From positions 1 through 42,944 of the IMG/VR virus record IMGVR_UViG_3300001460_000051: 42,944 nt of DNA; one strand, written 5' to 3'. The position numbers and the translations under genes were made by a program. Shown in pieces: positions 31,801-39,261 of this stretch. Position 1 is the first letter of the stretch. The number at the start of each line of letters is the position of its first letter. Source of the stretch: a virus. The notes beneath the pieces are model-generated. The model saw only the letters and a list, made by a program, of their open reading frames with translations. It was not told where the DNA came from and searched no databases.

Positions 31801-33523
31801 GACCTGATAAACCTGCTGAGCCTGTTGTTCCATCAGCTCCTGAAGAACCTGATGAACCTGCTGTTGCTGCTAAACCTGACGCTCCTGCCACACCACTTGA
31901 ACCTTGTGAACCTGATGTCGCGCTTAAACCACTTGAACCTACAGTACCACTACCACCTGATGAACCACTTGATCCTGCTGAACCTGAAGTTTTACTTTCT
32001 CCACTTGAACCCGTTGTACCATCATCTCCTGAAGAACCTGATGAACCATTAGTACCACTTAAACCACTTGCACCTGCAAGACCTGATGAACCATTAGTTC
32101 CATTTCCACCTGAAGATCCATTTGTACCTGAAGATCCTGAAGTTTTACTTTCACCTGAAGAACCCGTAGTTCCATCTGCACCTGATGATCCTGATGAACC
32201 TGCTGTTCCTGCTAAACCTGAAGCACCTGCTACTCCACTTGAACCTTGTGAACCTGAAGTTGCACTTAAACCACTTGAACCTACTGTTCCTGATTCACCT
32301 GAAGATCCACTTGTACCTGCTGAACCTGAAGTTTTACTTTCACCTGATGATCCTGTTGTTCCATCATCACCTGATGAACCTGATGAACCATTAGTTCCAC
32401 TTAATCCTGAAACACCAGCTAAACCTGATGAACCTGAAGTTCCATCTGCTCCTGAAGAACCTGCTGAACCTGTTGTCCCACTTGAACCTGAAGTTCCACT
32501 TGAACCCGAAGTTCCACTTTCTCCACTTGAACCTGTAGTACCATCGTCACCTGATGATCCTGAAGAACCATTAGTTCCACTTAAACCACTTACACCTGCA
32601 AGACCTGAAGATCCATTAGTACCAGTCGCTCCTGATGAACCTGATGAACCACTTGTTCCTGATACACCAGCAGAACCATTTGAACCTGCTACACCACTTG
32701 TACCTGATGATACTTCAACATATCCTATTTTACCAGATCCTGTTGCATATGTTAATACAAAAGGAAAATCTTGTATTGGTGCTGATTCTATTTTAAAATC
32801 ATCTCCTGTTCCACTTATATCAAAAGTACTACTACCTGTTACTGCAAACCCTCCAGCTACTCCTCCAACTGATCCTGTAATCTGAGCTGATCCTGAAAAT
32901 GGGAAACCTTGTCCACTACCTCCAGCACTATCACTTAATGTTCTACCAACATATTGATAAACTGAACATTTTACTGTATCACCTGTAGTAGGTGCTACAT
33001 CTGCATCCACAAACTGTATTACACCTGTTTTATAATCAAACTGATAATTTGATGGGTTTTGTTTAGTACCATTTACTCTAATAGTTACATTATAACCTGG
33101 TGTTAAATCTTCTGTATCAGCATTTGTTAAAGATGGATCCGAATATTTTGGAGAAATAAAACTACCTTGTTGACCTGCTTGTATAATTTGAGGTGTTACT
33201 GCAGTTGCTGGGTTATGTCCTGATGCTGATATTAAAAAGAATACTTCTGTTTTTGAACCATTAACAACATTTGAGGGTGTTAATTGTTCTTGATAATAAT
33301 ATCTTAATAAATTAGCACTACCAGATAACACATATTCTCCATTTTGAGTACTCCCTGAGTATGGTAAACCTGTAGTTGGGATAGCTGCTTGGTCAATATA
33401 AACTTCAGATGCATTGATGTCAAGTACACTTGTGAATGCTTCTTGAGCATCCGAACTTTGTTCCATCGTATACCTCCTACTCGCAAGTAACCTATTTGAT
33501 TTTTTAGTTTTATCTAATGCCAT
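25895..33523 (-). CDS. Giant collagen-like Gly-X-Y fibre protein
   Basis: This 2542-aa protein is probably an extended virion fibre. Residues 1-273 form a globular N-terminal domain, presumably the virion anchor (LDINASEVYIDQAAIPTTGL, YNVTIRVNGTKQNPSNYQF). Residues about 274-2376 are roughly 700 triplets with Gly in the first position and mostly Ser, Thr, Asn or Ala in the other two (GSS, GTS, GTN, GAS). I see only one proline, near the end. Single or paired non-Gly triplets (KTS, ATS, ASS-NTS, RAS-NTS) interrupt the pattern at recurring points. Residues 2377-2542 form a C-terminal tip or trimerisation domain (GDTLYVGDNGIPTATAP, AGQIWFDPDKTYVL), a pattern common at phage fibre ends. Neighbours are a fibre gene (8 nt upstream) and a methyltransferase. 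Ser/Thr density makes it a candidate glycosylation target. Confidence 0.88.
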   Translation of the reverse strand: MALDKTKKSNRLLASRRYTMEQSSDAQEAFTSVLDINASEVYIDQAAIPTTGLPYSGSTQNGEYVLSGSANLLRYYYQEQLTPSNVVNGSKTEVFFLISASGHNPATAVTPQIIQAGQQGSFISPKYSDPSLTNADTEDLTPGYNVTIRVNGTKQNPSNYQFDYKTGVIQFVDADVAPTTGDTVKCSVYQYVGRTLSDSAGGSGQGFPFSGSAQITGSVGGVAGGFAVTGSSTFDISGTGDDFKIESAPIQDFPFVLTYATGSGKIGYVEVSSGTSGVAGSNGSAGVSGTSGSSGSSGATGTNGSSGLAGVSGLSGTNGSSGSSGDDGTTGSSGESGTSGSSGTSGSSGTTGSAGSSGADGTSGSSGLAGVSGLSGTNGSSGSSGDDGTTGSSGESKTSGSAGTSGSSGESGTVGSSGLSATSGSQGSSGVAGASGLAGTAGSSGSSGADGTTGSSGESKTSGSSGTNGSSGGNGTNGSSGLAGASGLSGTNGSSGSSGDDGTTGSSGESKTSGSAGSSGSSGGSGTVGSSGLSATSGSQGSSGVAGASGLAATAGSSGSSGADGTTGSAGLSGQANTSGSAGTSGSNGSSGNDGTSGSSGLAGVSGLSGTNGSSGSSGDDGTTGSSGESATSGSTGSSGLSGGSGTVGSSGASATSGSTGSSGVAGASGLAATAGSSGSSGADGTTGSSGESGGSGTSGSAGTSGSNGSSGDNGTSGSSGLAGVSGLSGTNGSSGSSGDDGTTGSSGESKTSGSSGTNGSSGGSGTVGSSGASATAGSSGSNGSSGNAGEAGASATSGSSGTSGSVGSSGDSGGSGTAGSSGASATSGSQGSSGVSAASGLSGTAGSSGSSGADGTTGSSGDSATSGSTGSSGASGGSGTVGSSGSSQTSGSSGSNGSSGNTGAAGQSASSNTSGSSGTNGSSGDSGGSGTSGSSGLSGQSGTNGSAGSSGVSGVAGNSGTAGSSGSSGADGTTGSSGESATSGSTGSSGLSKASGTAGSSGLSKASGTAGSSGSSGSSGNTGAAGQSASSNTSGSSGTNGSSGDSGGSGTSGSSGQSGQSGTNGSAGSSGVAGASGNSGTAGSSGSSGADGTTGSSGDSATSGSTGSSGASGGSGTVGSSGESKTSGSSGSNGSSGNTGAAGQSASSNTSGSSGTNGSSGDSGGSGTSGSSGLSGQSGTNGSAGSSGVAGASGLSGTAGSSGSSGRDGTTGSSGASATSGSTGSSGASGGSGTVGSSGESKTSGSSGSNGSSGNTGNAGQSASSNTSGSSGTNGSSGDSGGSGTSGSSGLSGGSGTNGSAGSSGVDGASGLSGTAGSSGQSGADGTTGSSGESATSGSTGSSGASGGSGTVGSSGSSQTSGSSGSNGSSGNTGNAGQSASSNTSGSSGTNGSSGDSGGSGTSGSSGQSGGSGTNGSNGSSGVAGASGLSGTAGSSGQSGADGTTGSSGESATSGSTGSSGLSKASGTTGSSGSSQTSGSSGSNGSSGNTGNAGQSAGSATSGSSGTNGSSGDSGGSGTSGSSGLSGGSGTNGSNGSSGVAGASGLSGTAGSSGSSGADGTTGSSGNAGGSGQSAGSGTSGSSGSNGSNGNTGAAGASKSSATSGSSGSNGSTGNAGAAGQSASSNTSGSSGTNGSSGDSGGSGTSGSSGQSGGSGTNGSNGSSGVAGASGLSGTAGSAGSSGADGTTGSSGNSGGSGQSAGSGTSGSSGSNGSNGNTGGAGASRASGTSGSTGSSGSTGATGGAGASKSSNTSGSSGTNGSNGNAGAAGASAVSGESGTSGSNGSNGAAGATGAGGQSGQSGTNGSNGSNGVAGASGLSGTAGSAGSSGGDGTTGSSGNSGGSGQSAGSGTSGSSGSNGSNGNTGGSGASRASGTSGSTGTSGSTGATGGAGASRSSNTSGSSGTNGSNGVAGNAGASAVSGESGTSGSNGSNGAAGATGASGQSGQSGTNGSNGSNGNAGASGLSGTAGSAGSSGADGTTGSSGDSGGSGQSAGSGTSGSTGTTGSNGNTGGTGSSAQSGQSGTSGSNGSNGNTGNTGNSGQSGQSGTSGSNGSSGNTGAAGASRASNTSGSSGSAGSSGITGATGASASSNTSGSSGTNGSTGATGGAGASKSSNTSGSSGTNGSNGNTGGAGASRLSGTSGSSGSNGSSGDTGNNGASAQSGQSGTSGSNGSNGNTGGAGASRLSGTSGSSGSTGSSGNTGGAGASKLSGTSGSSGSNGVAGASGLSGTAGSAGSSGADGTTGSSGNGGGSGQSAGSGTSGSSGSTGSNGNTGGAGASRLSGTSGSTGSSGSTGATGGSGASKGSGTSGSSGSTGNNGAVGGSGASAVSGTSGSNGSAGNGGSPGGSGGSGTSGTSGTAGSSGVIGGSGSSITITTTAPLRIAGAASATLDQSRTLSLDLGAGNLVYPERNTDGFSGDEVTFGSQLANNTTYLIYCLGQDGIWRTADKDSSNQATGTLAIAMGASASTNGMFVRGIVFAEENFGELGTGDTLYVGDNGIPTATAPTSAGDYVRIIGQVTDVAGQIWFDPDKTYVLNS
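26396..32704 (-). repeat. 6.3-kb imperfect repeat array encoding collagen-like triplets
   Basis: This array encodes residues about 274-2376 of the collagen-like fibre as 9-nt Gly-X-Y units. Higher-order copies are visible: a block containing GLSGTAGSSGSSGADGTT recurs many times, with spacing of roughly 60 to 130 residues, each time with small substitutions. Synonymous codons vary between copies, so the DNA is less repetitive than the protein. This suggests an old, selected array, not a very recent expansion. Such arrays can change length by recombination. Confidence 0.9.
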
Positions 33524-33531
33524 CCTTTATT

Positions 33532-36501
33532 TTATGCAATTGTTATATTTATACTTGTTATTGGTGTTGGATCATTTTTATATCTTATTATAACTATAAA
33601 GTCTTGATCTGAAGCATCTAAAACCATACCATCTCCATTTCTCATTGGCATGTTATAATTATTTCCACTTATACTACCACCAACATTACCATATAAAGCA
33701 ATGTTAGATGTAAATGGGTTAATAAAACCATCATTAGCTTGGCTAGCAATAATAAGGTTATCTGTAGTTGCAGTTGGGTCATATATTCTTGGTGGAGTAT
33801 AATTTCCGGTTCCTGAACTTTTAAATATTATTGCTGCTGATATACCATTCGATGTTGAATTCCAAGCTTGTAAAGTAGTACCTAAACTCATTGTTACACT
33901 TCCTGCTCCTGTATTTAAATTTCTTTGAAATGCTCTAGCATAATAAATATAATCTCCTGATGATGGGTTTGCTGGAGACCAATACCCAAATGAACCACCG
34001 GCTTCAACTAAATAGCCAGGTTTTACTTGTAATTCTAAAGGATCTAAAATATATTCATCATATGTAGATGTAGTAAATTTATCACCACCAGCATATGTTC
34101 CTACAAGTAAGTTATTATTAATTTTTATTCTATTATCTTCTCCCGAGAAATTTTCTGTCCATGAAGTTGTTCCAACTAATGCACTTCCGTCATATCCTTG
34201 AGCTCTACCATAATAAGCCATTGAACCTGATGCTACTAAAGCTCCATATGTCCCGGGTTTAAAGAACTCATATGTATTTGTATTTGTATTTATATCAACT
34301 CCATTTCTTCTTCTACACCTATCTTCTGTAGTAAATGTTGTTGGGTTAATTGTAGCTTGTCCTATATTAGTTGTACCTGTAGTACCAGCATCTACTACTA
34401 AACTACCTCCTAATTTTACTAAATCATTTTCTGTTGGGACAGTTCCAATTACTCTAGCAGTTGTTCCTGTAGAATCAAATATAAAATTAGATGTTTGAAC
34501 TGAACCACCATTTGTACTTCCTAAATCAACACCACCTGCTCCATTATTAATTACTAATATTCCATTAGATTCAAATATTCTTGCAAATGTAGTACTTGAT
34601 GCAAACATTGGATCAAATGCATTTGTTATTGAAGCTGAAGATTCCCAAGTTGCTCCTCTTAAATAAGCAGCACCTGATAATGATCTTGATGTTGCTGTTA
34701 ATGATTGACTACCAAAATACCCTATAGCTGGTGTGTTTGTTGATATGCCACTATTAATTGCTGTTGTTGGGGCATAAAATATTTCTTCATTTTGAGCAAA
34801 GAAATCTGAATAATTAGATGAACCTGATTGTACAGCAACTGAAGATGAAAAATAATAATAACCTGATGAAGTTACATTACCTAAACCAACACCACCATTA
34901 TATAATAATTGATCAAAAATACTTACAAATTTACCATCTTGATAAGCATCAGGGATTAAAGCATTACCAGTTGCAATATTTCCTATAGTTAAACCATTTG
35001 CTGTTCCTGGTCCTGTTTTTGATAAAAGATGAACAGAGGTTGAGGTTGCTGTAACTGGACTTTTTGCTGAGTTATTATAAAATATATATTGATCTGATCC
35101 TGATACATTAAATGCTTGTCCTATATTTCCTAAACCAAACAGTTGAGTATCTACTGATGAAGAAACAATTGTTGAACCTCCTGCTACTGATGAATATTCT
35201 TTTTTAAATGATGAATTATTGTAAATTGGGCTAATTCCACTAAATATAGTTGAACCTGGAGTTGCAAATCCTTTTGAATTTAAATAATTAATTACGTCGT
35301 TAGTACTTGATTGAGGCACACGTCCGCTAGGTGCTGTTCCAGTACCATTATTGGATGTAGATACGCCTAAACTCGCGTAAGTACGTGTATTTGGGGCTGC
35401 GTCTGGTGCAGAGGCACTTAATAAACCTGCCATAAACCTTACTATTTCTGCTGTGTCTGTATTATGGTCAAAATTATTAAAATATGAGCCATCTAAATCT
35501 GTTTTCCATGCTTTTGATGTAGGAACTCCTACATTATCTGTATAATGCCATACTGATTCACTTACAGTTAAAGCATATTTAGCTGTTCCCCCTCCTGTTC
35601 CTGCATTTGAAGCTGTTATATTAGCTCCTGTTGTTGTAAATGGTGATTGTTGTATTGTACTTCCTGTTACTTGTAATGAAGAAGTAGTACCAAAAATAGT
35701 ACCTGTTACAACATTAAATATTCCATCTGTAGTAGCACCACCACCACTTCCATATGAACCTGTATAATAAACTAATCCTGTAGATTCATCTCTTACTAAT
35801 ACTCCATATGATTGCCCTGGATTTTCAGATGCACTAATATTTAATAAACCAGAAGCACTTATAGAACCTGTAATAAAAATACCTGAACCTGTAGTTCTAA
35901 ATTTTTCAGAACCACTAAAATATAATTGAACTACACCAGCAAGTGAATCTGCTGTTACTCCTCCTTTAGTTCCTCTAAAATAATTACCACCAAGATTATC
36001 TTCTAATACAAGTGAATTTGCTGCTCTTAAAAATAAAAATCCTTGCCCTTGATCCTCTATGTAACTATTACTACTATCATGATAAATTTTTAAATCACCA
36101 CCACCCCCACCAGCTTTGTCACCTAATCTTATAAAAGTATTATCTGGTAAAGAAAGATCTCCATTAAGACCAAGTGAACCTGTTATTTGTAAATCATTTG
36201 TAGTAGCGTAAAATGAACCAGTTTCAACAAATATACCTGATCCACCACTACCACCTGTAGAATTTATTGTTACTATACCTTTACCATCTGCAGGAGAAAT
36301 TGTAACATTAGATCCGGCTACAATTTGGTTAACTCCACCTGCTCCTGCTATATCTACACTATGTGTAACACTACTGCTAGGAAAGAAAAATGATAAAATA
36401 GATGCAGACAGAGAACTAGAGTAGTAGAGTGACTGGAAATTGCCATCTACTTCTGCGAACGTTAACTCGGAACCTTTGTTCTGTCTTAATATTATACCCA
36501 T
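33532..36501 (-). CDS. Tail fibre-like protein
   Basis: This 989-aa protein opens with GIILRQNKGSELTFAEVDGNFQSL (residues 2-25 read in two parts), the N-terminal signature of many phage tail fibre and baseplate-attached proteins. A beta-rich, Gly/Ser/Thr-rich body follows, with recurrent ITGSLGLNGDL, ITGSISASGLLNIS and DLKIYHDSSNSYIEDQG elements typical of fibre shafts. The C-terminal half (from about residue 330) is less repetitive and could hold the receptor-binding part. It starts the fibre operon 10 nt after a late-type motif and is followed by the collagen-like fibre gene with an 8-nt gap, suggesting that the two products belong to one fibre complex. Confidence 0.8.
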   Translation of the reverse strand: MGIILRQNKGSELTFAEVDGNFQSLYYSSSLSASILSFFFPSSSVTHSVDIAGAGGVNQIVAGSNVTISPADGKGIVTINSTGGSGGSGIFVETGSFYATTNDLQITGSLGLNGDLSLPDNTFIRLGDKAGGGGGDLKIYHDSSNSYIEDQGQGFLFLRAANSLVLEDNLGGNYFRGTKGGVTADSLAGVVQLYFSGSEKFRTTGSGIFITGSISASGLLNISASENPGQSYGVLVRDESTGLVYYTGSYGSGGGATTDGIFNVVTGTIFGTTSSLQVTGSTIQQSPFTTTGANITASNAGTGGGTAKYALTVSESVWHYTDNVGVPTSKAWKTDLDGSYFNNFDHNTDTAEIVRFMAGLLSASAPDAAPNTRTYASLGVSTSNNGTGTAPSGRVPQSSTNDVINYLNSKGFATPGSTIFSGISPIYNNSSFKKEYSSVAGGSTIVSSSVDTQLFGLGNIGQAFNVSGSDQYIFYNNSAKSPVTATSTSVHLLSKTGPGTANGLTIGNIATGNALIPDAYQDGKFVSIFDQLLYNGGVGLGNVTSSGYYYFSSSVAVQSGSSNYSDFFAQNEEIFYAPTTAINSGISTNTPAIGYFGSQSLTATSRSLSGAAYLRGATWESSASITNAFDPMFASSTTFARIFESNGILVINNGAGGVDLGSTNGGSVQTSNFIFDSTGTTARVIGTVPTENDLVKLGGSLVVDAGTTGTTNIGQATINPTTFTTEDRCRRRNGVDINTNTNTYEFFKPGTYGALVASGSMAYYGRAQGYDGSALVGTTSWTENFSGEDNRIKINNNLLVGTYAGGDKFTTSTYDEYILDPLELQVKPGYLVEAGGSFGYWSPANPSSGDYIYYARAFQRNLNTGAGSVTMSLGTTLQAWNSTSNGISAAIIFKSSGTGNYTPPRIYDPTATTDNLIIASQANDGFINPFTSNIALYGNVGGSISGNNYNMPMRNGDGMVLDASDQDFIVIIRYKNDPTPITSINITIA

Positions 36502-36511
36502 CTAATTTTAT

Positions 36512-36521
36512 TTATAAATAT
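36512..36521 (-). promoter_or_regulatory. Late promoter motif before the fibre operon
   Basis: The coding strand reads ATATTTATAA, continuing ATAAAATTAG to the ATG only 10 nt away. If this is a -10-type element, the 5' leader would be a few bases at most. Here the motif also contains TATAAATA in the forward (T4-like) orientation, because the sequence is locally palindromic. Confidence 0.65.
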
Positions 36522-36538
36522 TATGAAATTCAATATTA

Positions 36539-37498
36539 CTATATATTTTCTGTAAATCCTGTAAAATCATTATCACTTTGAATTTCTAATCGTGATGGAT
36601 TATTATTACTATTTTGATTTAACTGCTCTATACTTTGTACTGTTTCCATATTAAATATAATTTGTGAGGGTGTATTAAATTTTCTATTAAGTTTACTTAG
36701 GTGTTTTTGAACTGTATCTGGGACTAAATATCCATATAATTTTAAAGAGAATGTTGCTTTAACTGATCTTTCTCCTTTTTGTTCTATTTGTACTGGAGTA
36801 GCAAAATTATCAATTCTAGCTCTAAATTGATATCTTTCAGGATTACCCCAATATGAATCTGATGCGTAATTTATAGCTTCAATAATTTTATTTAATTGTT
36901 CTACATAATAAGTAGCAATTATAAAATCATAAGTCATATTAACATAATCTGGGACTACTACTGCATAGTTTGTTTTTAATGGTTGTTGATTATTTAATAT
37001 TGCAAAATTATCATATGCATTTTTAGTACTATATTTCTTTTGAAATACATTTACATTATGTGGATTATTTGCATCTAATTTGTTAGCTATATTTCTTACT
37101 TTTTCAATATTATTACGTTTAAAAGTAATTAAAGGTAACATAATTTTGCCTTTTTTATCTCTATAGTAACCATCTTTTTGTACTTGTTTCCATCTTTCAG
37201 GGGAGCCATAAATAAAAGGTACTTGTTGAACTACTCCATTTTGCATAACAGTAGGTTGAATTACTTCTTCCATATAGTACATTATAGCTTCATCAATATC
37301 TTTAATACCTAAAGAAAATGGTTTTGTATTATCATCTCTAAATGATACTTGATTTCCTCTATTAAAAGTACCAGAATCATTAGGATTACCTGTATCCGAA
37401 AAACCAGGTGAACCCGCAGGCGGGTTATATGGTTCAATTTGAGAATTTAATATTTCTCTTTGAGTCTTCGGTATTGGTGTTTTTCCTCTATTAGCCAT
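36539..37498 (-). CDS. 15: Tail completion/terminator protein, gp15-like
   Basis: This 319-aa protein is the probable tail terminator that caps tube and sheath and joins the tail to the neck. The central segment DIDEAIMYYMEEVIQPTV, then VPFIYGSPERWKQVQKDGYYRDKKGKIMLPLITFKR (residues about 67-125), resembles the block in T4 gp15/gp3-type terminators where a V-P-I-x-Y-A/G-S strand is followed by a methionine- or tryptophan-rich helix. The first 55 residues are Pro/Asn/Gly-rich and probably flexible. It overlaps the upstream gp14-like gene by 8 nt. Gene order gp13-gp14-gp15 is as in T4, which supports the call. Confidence 0.68.
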   Translation of the reverse strand: MANRGKTPIPKTQREILNSQIEPYNPPAGSPGFSDTGNPNDSGTFNRGNQVSFRDDNTKPFSLGIKDIDEAIMYYMEEVIQPTVMQNGVVQQVPFIYGSPERWKQVQKDGYYRDKKGKIMLPLITFKRNNIEKVRNIANKLDANNPHNVNVFQKKYSTKNAYDNFAILNNQQPLKTNYAVVVPDYVNMTYDFIIATYYVEQLNKIIEAINYASDSYWGNPERYQFRARIDNFATPVQIEQKGERSVKATFSLKLYGYLVPDTVQKHLSKLNRKFNTPSQIIFNMETVQSIEQLNQNSNNNPSRLEIQSDNDFTGFTENI

Positions 37499-38087
37499 TT
37501 AGTGATGGGTTTGAATTATTTCCTGTATATAATCTTTCTTGTGTTATTCCTACTTTATCAGCTGGTACATAATGTGTTTCACAAATTATAGAAACTGACT
37601 GGCCAAATTGATCTAATCCAGGATTTTGTATTTGTGGTGAATTAGGATAATCTGGATTTTTACCCATAAAATATTGGTTAGCATTAACCACATCTACTTC
37701 ATAGTAACCTTCTTGATATAAAATAATATCACCTACTTCAGGAACTAAATCTGCTCCATATTGATAATTTGTAGGTTCAAAATCTAAATTAAAATCTTCC
37801 ATTTTGCCTAATAAGTCATCTCTTAAAAACTTAAATGTAGCACCCCAAGTAAAGTCAGTACCTAAATCTGTTTCAGGGAAATCTTCATTTGCTCTATCAA
37901 TAAGACAATTTAACAAGACAGGACCCATGTAATATTTTTCCTCAGCTGCTTCACCATATAAATTTACTTTAGTTTCTTCTAATTTAAACTTATAGAATGA
38001 GCATTGTTGAGTAATAACATCTGCCATTAACTCCCTATTTACGTGTCTAAATAGGCTTATGTCTCTTGCTCCTCCAAATAATGCCAT
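37491..38087 (-). CDS. 14: Neck protein, gp14-like
   Basis: This 198-aa protein probably forms part of the neck collar that closes the head and receives the tail. The N-terminal block FGGARDISLFRHVNRELMADVITQQCSFYKF and the segment INLYGEAAEEKYYMGPVLLNCLI (residues about 40-65; the first residues read VNLYGEA) match the pattern of T4-type gp14 neck proteins. VPEVGDIILYQEGYYEVDVVNA is a typical beta-strand hairpin region of such connectors. The stop overlaps the gp15-like start by 8 nt, and the start lies one nucleotide from the stop of the gp13-like gene. The assignment rests on motif resemblance and on gene order. Confidence 0.68.
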   Translation of the reverse strand: MALFGGARDISLFRHVNRELMADVITQQCSFYKFKLEETKVNLYGEAAEEKYYMGPVLLNCLIDRANEDFPETDLGTDFTWGATFKFLRDDLLGKMEDFNLDFEPTNYQYGADLVPEVGDIILYQEGYYEVDVVNANQYFMGKNPDYPNSPQIQNPGLDQFGQSVSIICETHYVPADKVGITQERLYTGNNSNPSLNG

Positions 38088-38088
38088 A

Positions 38089-39249
38089 TTATCCTATATA
38101 AATTGGAAATGGAACTTTTCCTAGTTCTTTTTCCAGGTAATCACCTTCTATTGCTCTTCTTTCTAATAATTTTTCTCTTGACATTTCACCTAAATAAGCT
38201 CTTAATCTGTCAATTAATCTTTCTTTTTCACCTGTTGCGGCTGTAATTAAGTCATTTGCATTTAATGTAACGTTATCTCCTGGTATTGGTACTACCTGAT
38301 ATTTACCTCTAACATATCCTAACATTTCTTTACATACTGCTAAAGCATAATCAAATATCCAAGCTCTACCTATAGAATTAATTTTATCATAATTTGGATT
38401 TTTATAAGGTACATCATAGATATTAGTTATTGTACTACTTCCACCTACTACAAATGAAGCACTTGAACGTTCGGAATTTAGAATATATTCAAACCACATT
38501 GTTTGAGGATGTCCATCAGGTATAGGAAATAATCTTAAATTATTATTATGCATTTCAAATGAATAATTAGATCTTCTAATCATATCATTAAATTCAATTT
38601 GTTGAATTACCTGTAAATCATAATTCATAGGCATTAATACAAAATCAACACCTGCTGGTGAGTAATTACCAAAACCAAATGAATCCATTAAATCCATAGT
38701 ACCCATTCCTGATCCTACATAAGGATCAAAAAATCTTAATAATGCTGGGGGTGCTTCGTAAAACACTCTCATAATTTCTATATCATGTCCTTTATAATGA
38801 GGAATATTTTCATCCGCCCATTTTTCTAAATCATAATCTTGAACACTTTTTGTTAATTGTATTTCACCTTTATGCCATGTAACATTACCCCCAGTACCAG
38901 CTTCAACTCCATATTGCTCAGCAATTTGAATAACTCTTCCTAAATTAGGAATTACAAGTGTTTCTTCAGCATCAAATGTCCCTTCAGCACCGTCATATGT
39001 TAAATAATTATCCCTAACTCTATAAGCATATACTTCGTTAGCATAATCAGTAACTGCTTCCTCTAATGCTGTATAAAAATTAAATTTTTGTAATTCAATA
39101 TCAACTATTGGATAACCTAATCTTTGTGCTGCAAATTTTGCAAACTTATCTGCGTCTTGCTGGAATTCTATATCATTATCATAAAATCCAAAAGGTGTAT
39201 CTCCTGGGTGGAATGAACTAGAACCGGGCCATATTGGTATATTTGCCAT
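38089..39249 (-). CDS. 13: Neck/head-tail connector protein, gp13-like
   Basis: This 386-aa protein probably sits at the portal as a connector. It begins MANIPIWPGSSSF and then has TPFGFYDNDIEFQQDADKFA and RLGYPIVDIELQKFNFYTALEEAVTDYANEVY (residues about 18-76). That is a helical pattern of connector proteins which bind the portal and in which the early part is an alpha-helical bundle. A Met/Phe-rich central part (FFDPYVGSGMGTMDLMDSFGFGNYSP) and a C-terminal helix region (EKERLIDRLRAYLGEMSREKLLERRAIEG) follow. It precedes the gp14- and gp15-like genes, giving T4 order. It is longer than T4 gp13 (about 309 aa). Confidence 0.62.
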   Translation of the reverse strand: MANIPIWPGSSSFHPGDTPFGFYDNDIEFQQDADKFAKFAAQRLGYPIVDIELQKFNFYTALEEAVTDYANEVYAYRVRDNYLTYDGAEGTFDAEETLVIPNLGRVIQIAEQYGVEAGTGGNVTWHKGEIQLTKSVQDYDLEKWADENIPHYKGHDIEIMRVFYEAPPALLRFFDPYVGSGMGTMDLMDSFGFGNYSPAGVDFVLMPMNYDLQVIQQIEFNDMIRRSNYSFEMHNNNLRLFPIPDGHPQTMWFEYILNSERSSASFVVGGSSTITNIYDVPYKNPNYDKINSIGRAWIFDYALAVCKEMLGYVRGKYQVVPIPGDNVTLNANDLITAATGEKERLIDRLRAYLGEMSREKLLERRAIEGDYLEKELGKVPFPIYIG

Positions 39250-39261
39250 ATTATTTTATTT

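Noticed and set aside
26208-32394. Several long open frames on the plus strand, and -1/+1 frames on the minus strand, within the fibre repeat array (some over 130 codons, with Pro/Glu/Asp- or His/Leu-rich products)
   Set aside because: They mirror the 9-nt Gly-X-Y array, which by composition rarely makes stops in the other frames. They have periodic, low-complexity products, no plausible leaders, and no neighbours on that strand.
26396-32704. CRISPR-like or satellite repeat array
   Set aside because: The units are 9-nt coding triplets with varied synonymous codons inside one uninterrupted frame; there are no conserved repeats with unique spacers and no cas genes.
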